Source: Bacteroidales bacterium (GTDB lineage Bacteria; Bacteroidota; Bacteroidia; Bacteroidales; JAAUTT01). Taken from it: a DNA stretch of 5,508 nt. Of this stretch, positions 3,837 through 5,508 are shown one piece after another. Each line of letters begins with the position of its first letter. Within the stretch, counting starts at the first letter, position 1. The notes beneath the pieces were generated by a model that did no database searches, was not told the DNA's origin, and worked only from the letters and a program-made list of their open reading frames with translations. The position numbers and the translations under genes were made by a program. Where the stretch lies: positions 1-5,508 of the forward strand of contig JAAUTT010000373.1 in NCBI GenBank assembly GCA_012031335.1, read 5' to 3'.

Positions 3837-5365
3837 TCAAACCACTAAGTTTTTCATATTTCAAAGTTAATTTTGGCATTAGAATGAATTTCAATTCTTG
3901 TAAACATATTATTATTCTGTCTGCTGAAAAAGTAACTTTCTTAAAAATTGAGATAAGGGGTACTTGCCCGGTTAATTTAACCAGGTTGAGTACCATTATT
4001 ATGGTTGCGATCCATGATTGGCTTGTTTGCGCAAGTCGGGCTTTTATGCGGTTCATTCCGTATGCCGTTTTTGCTTGACCAAACTTACCCTCAATTGGAT
4101 TTCGTTCCCCCGGACTTACGTGTTTCTCTTCCACTGCCTTTGGCCGTCCAAGTGGTTTGGCTTTGAGTTTTATTCCAAGTCGCTTGAGCTCTGCCCGGTT
4201 TTCGCGATTGCAGAATATCTTGTCAGCCAATACCTCTGCTGGATAGTATCCAAATCTGACCTTGTATTTTTGTACACTGGAAAGTAGTCGGCCTCCTTCA
4301 TTGAAAGCATCCCAGGAAAGCTCATCTAAAAAGGCGTAACCATTCATCAGGCTTACTTGTATTTTAGAACCAAATTCCACTTGTGCATTGGTTTTTCCGC
4401 GAACAATAGGTCTTACATGGGGTTGATGGATGCTAACAATACGGTGTTCGATACTGTGTGTTTGAGTTTGATACATCTGTAACTGTTGCTCATACAAAGT
4501 TTGTATCACTAAAGATATTTGTGTTGATGTCGGTTTAAGGGAATGGTTGGATAGGTATCCAAAAGAGTGTACAAACTTTTAATGTCGCGTCGCAAGTAAT
4601 TCAACTGTTTGCGTATAGCCGTGCGGATCTCTTGTTTTGACTTCTTCTTTTTTTGGGCTGTGTGCAGATAATCTTTCCGGGCTTTTTCTCTGTATGTTCT
4701 TGGTTTGGATGCATGTAAATCTGCATTGTACAAAATATCAATTAGTTCCTCGGCTTTTTCGCGTGCATCACTCAGTAGGTTAAGGTCGGTCGGATAGGCT
4801 ATATCCTGAGGACAGGCTGTGGCATCCGTAATCAACTTCCCCTGGTGTGTGGGATGTTCGGCATTGGAACCGGAGTTATCCGGATCAGGTTTATCTGTCT
4901 GGCCTTCAGACATGTCGGGATGTTGCAAACCAAGTATCTTTTCGTTTATCATGTTGATCTGCTCAATGCCAAGTCGCTTGCGAAAATCGACAAACAACGA
5001 TGGATCGAAGGGTTCTTCATCACTAAACTACTGTATCCGATGAAGTACTGCATGTACATGTTTTCTTGTATTTGCTGAACGGTTTCCCGATCGCTTAAAT
5101 CACACATATGCTTGATAATCATAGATCCTATTGCTACTCGTGGATTGATTCCATCTGCCCCCGTTTTTTCATTTCCCATTTGTTTTTGATAGATGTTAAC
5201 CAAGGTATCCCATGGGATTCGATGGGCAAGCTTAATCCATCTGTTATTCGGATTTAAATATCGAGAAAAGGGAGTTTCAAAACCCACTATTACCTGTTGA
5301 TTTTGACCAATATATTTTTGCTTGGATGCACGGTATTTTTGAGCTTTTGCTATAATTATATGCAC
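3832..5365 (-). pseudogene. DDE transposase (IS5/IS1182 type), split by two frameshifts
   Basis: Three consecutive minus-strand frames make one protein of about 511 residues. Frame one (from GTG 5365, directly after a TAA) has an N-terminal DUF772-like part: FSRYLNPNNRWIKLAHRIPW, MGNEKTGADGINPRVAIGSM and IQENMYMQYFIGYSS. One T is missing near 5025-5027. Restoring it gives YSSFSDEEPFDPSLFVDFRK and leads into frame two. That has ITDATACPQDIAYPTDLNLL and a lysine-rich helix (QKKKKSKQEIRTAIRKQL). One A is missing near 4534-4536. Restoring it gives PLKPTSTQISLVIQTLYEQQ into frame three. The DDE triad is visible: D in ITDAT (about 181), D in VLADKIFCNRENR (about 382) and E in RNPIEGKFGQAK (about 426). 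C-terminus and all catalytic residues are present, so the protein would be active if the two indels are read errors. As sequenced it is broken. Confidence 0.82.
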
Positions 5366-5416
5366 TTATTCAAAAACAAAGATGTTAAAATTAACAGAAT
5401 TTTACATCATTAAGCA

Positions 5417-5432
5417 TTCAACAGCCAGCCCC
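5417..5432 (-). repeat. IS right terminal inverted repeat
   Basis: On the minus strand GGGGCTGGCTGTTGAA starts at 5432 and lies upstream of the transposase. About 50 nt separate it from the start codon, space for a promoter. CATCTTTG (minus strand, about 5386-5379) is one base from a TAnnTTTG -7 box. Confidence 0.55.
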
Positions 5433-5508
5433 TTAAATTAAAATATTATAGAAAATTTAATTTTAAAACACTAATACTAGTTTTTGTAATTCATTATTTT
5501 TCCTTTTC

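Larger units (their letters stand above)
3821..5432 (-). mobile_element. IS5/IS1182-type insertion sequence, complete but with frameshifted transposase
   Basis: About 1,612 bp with imperfect terminal inverted repeats. GGGTCTGCTGATTAA begins at 3821; read on the minus strand, GGGGCTGGCTGTTGAA begins at 5432. With one gap, 12 of 16 columns match. TTA flanks both ends (3818-3820 and 5433-5435), a candidate 3-bp target duplication; TTA is weak evidence in AT-rich DNA. A single long transposase gene fills the element, its stop codon lying 11 bp from the left end. Family assignment rests on the protein, not on a database search. Confidence 0.75.

Noticed and set aside
4528..4542. Programmed -1 frameshift at C TTA AAC (minus strand) joining the second and third transposase frames
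   Set aside because: The site resembles a slippery heptamer and the shift direction is right, but the first base does not allow good re-pairing. A second break near 5025 has no slippery site, and similar one-base losses occur in unrelated genes.
3884..5078. Several plus-strand frames of 64-89 codons
   Set aside because: All are antisense shadows of the minus-strand transposase, which has clear family motifs.
1..5508. CRISPR array or tRNA gene
   Set aside because: No regularly spaced direct repeats beyond the two operator copies, and no cloverleaf-like segment with T-arm motif was seen on either strand.

Overview
The window reads as an accessory, mobile-element-rich stretch from a low-GC member of the Bacteroidota. 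The evidence is an AT-rich background, a textbook Bacteroidota promoter (TTTG, 19 nt, TATCTTTG) in front of a toxin-antitoxin pair, few Shine-Dalgarno sequences, and protein families (HigBA, an AbiEii-like nucleotidyltransferase, an IS5/IS1182-type transposase, a group II intron maturase) whose wording is typical of that phylum. No ribosomal RNA, tRNA, CRISPR array or replication origin was seen.

Layout. Positions 1-504 are non-coding: tandem operator-like palindromes inside a promoter, then two diverged copies of a stem-loop repeat whose stems covary. At 505-733 is a PPP-type metallophosphoesterase gene with its middle deleted. At 773-2152, in one direction and with overlapping ends, lie an HTH regulator/antitoxin-like gene, an AbiEii-like nucleotidyltransferase and the first ~60 residues of a type I restriction specificity subunit (HsdS). 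HsdS is cut off where a broken group II intron on the opposite strand begins (2166-2590). An intact HigB toxin and HigA antitoxin operon follows (2703-3309). Next come a GC-rich block of unknown nature and a ~320 bp segment bounded by 23/23 inverted REP-like hairpins (3465-3786). A complete insertion sequence (3821-5432, transposase on the minus strand) ends the window, followed by 76 nt of featureless AT-rich flank.

Condition of the genes. Only higB and higA read through cleanly. Five others carry single-base losses or gains, nearly all in short homopolymer runs; I can place ten. When these are restored, long family-like proteins appear. This means either that the region is decaying outside the addiction module, or that the sequence comes from a read type with homopolymer errors. 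The large lesions (phosphatase middle, RT N-terminus, half of intron domain V, HsdS body) cannot be read errors and do indicate real decay or rearrangement.

How the genes relate. The HTH and nucleotidyltransferase genes overlap by 8 bp, and the nucleotidyltransferase stop overlaps the HsdS start (TAATG). They therefore look like a toxin-antitoxin-like module built into a type I restriction-modification operon. This is the most interesting arrangement in the window.
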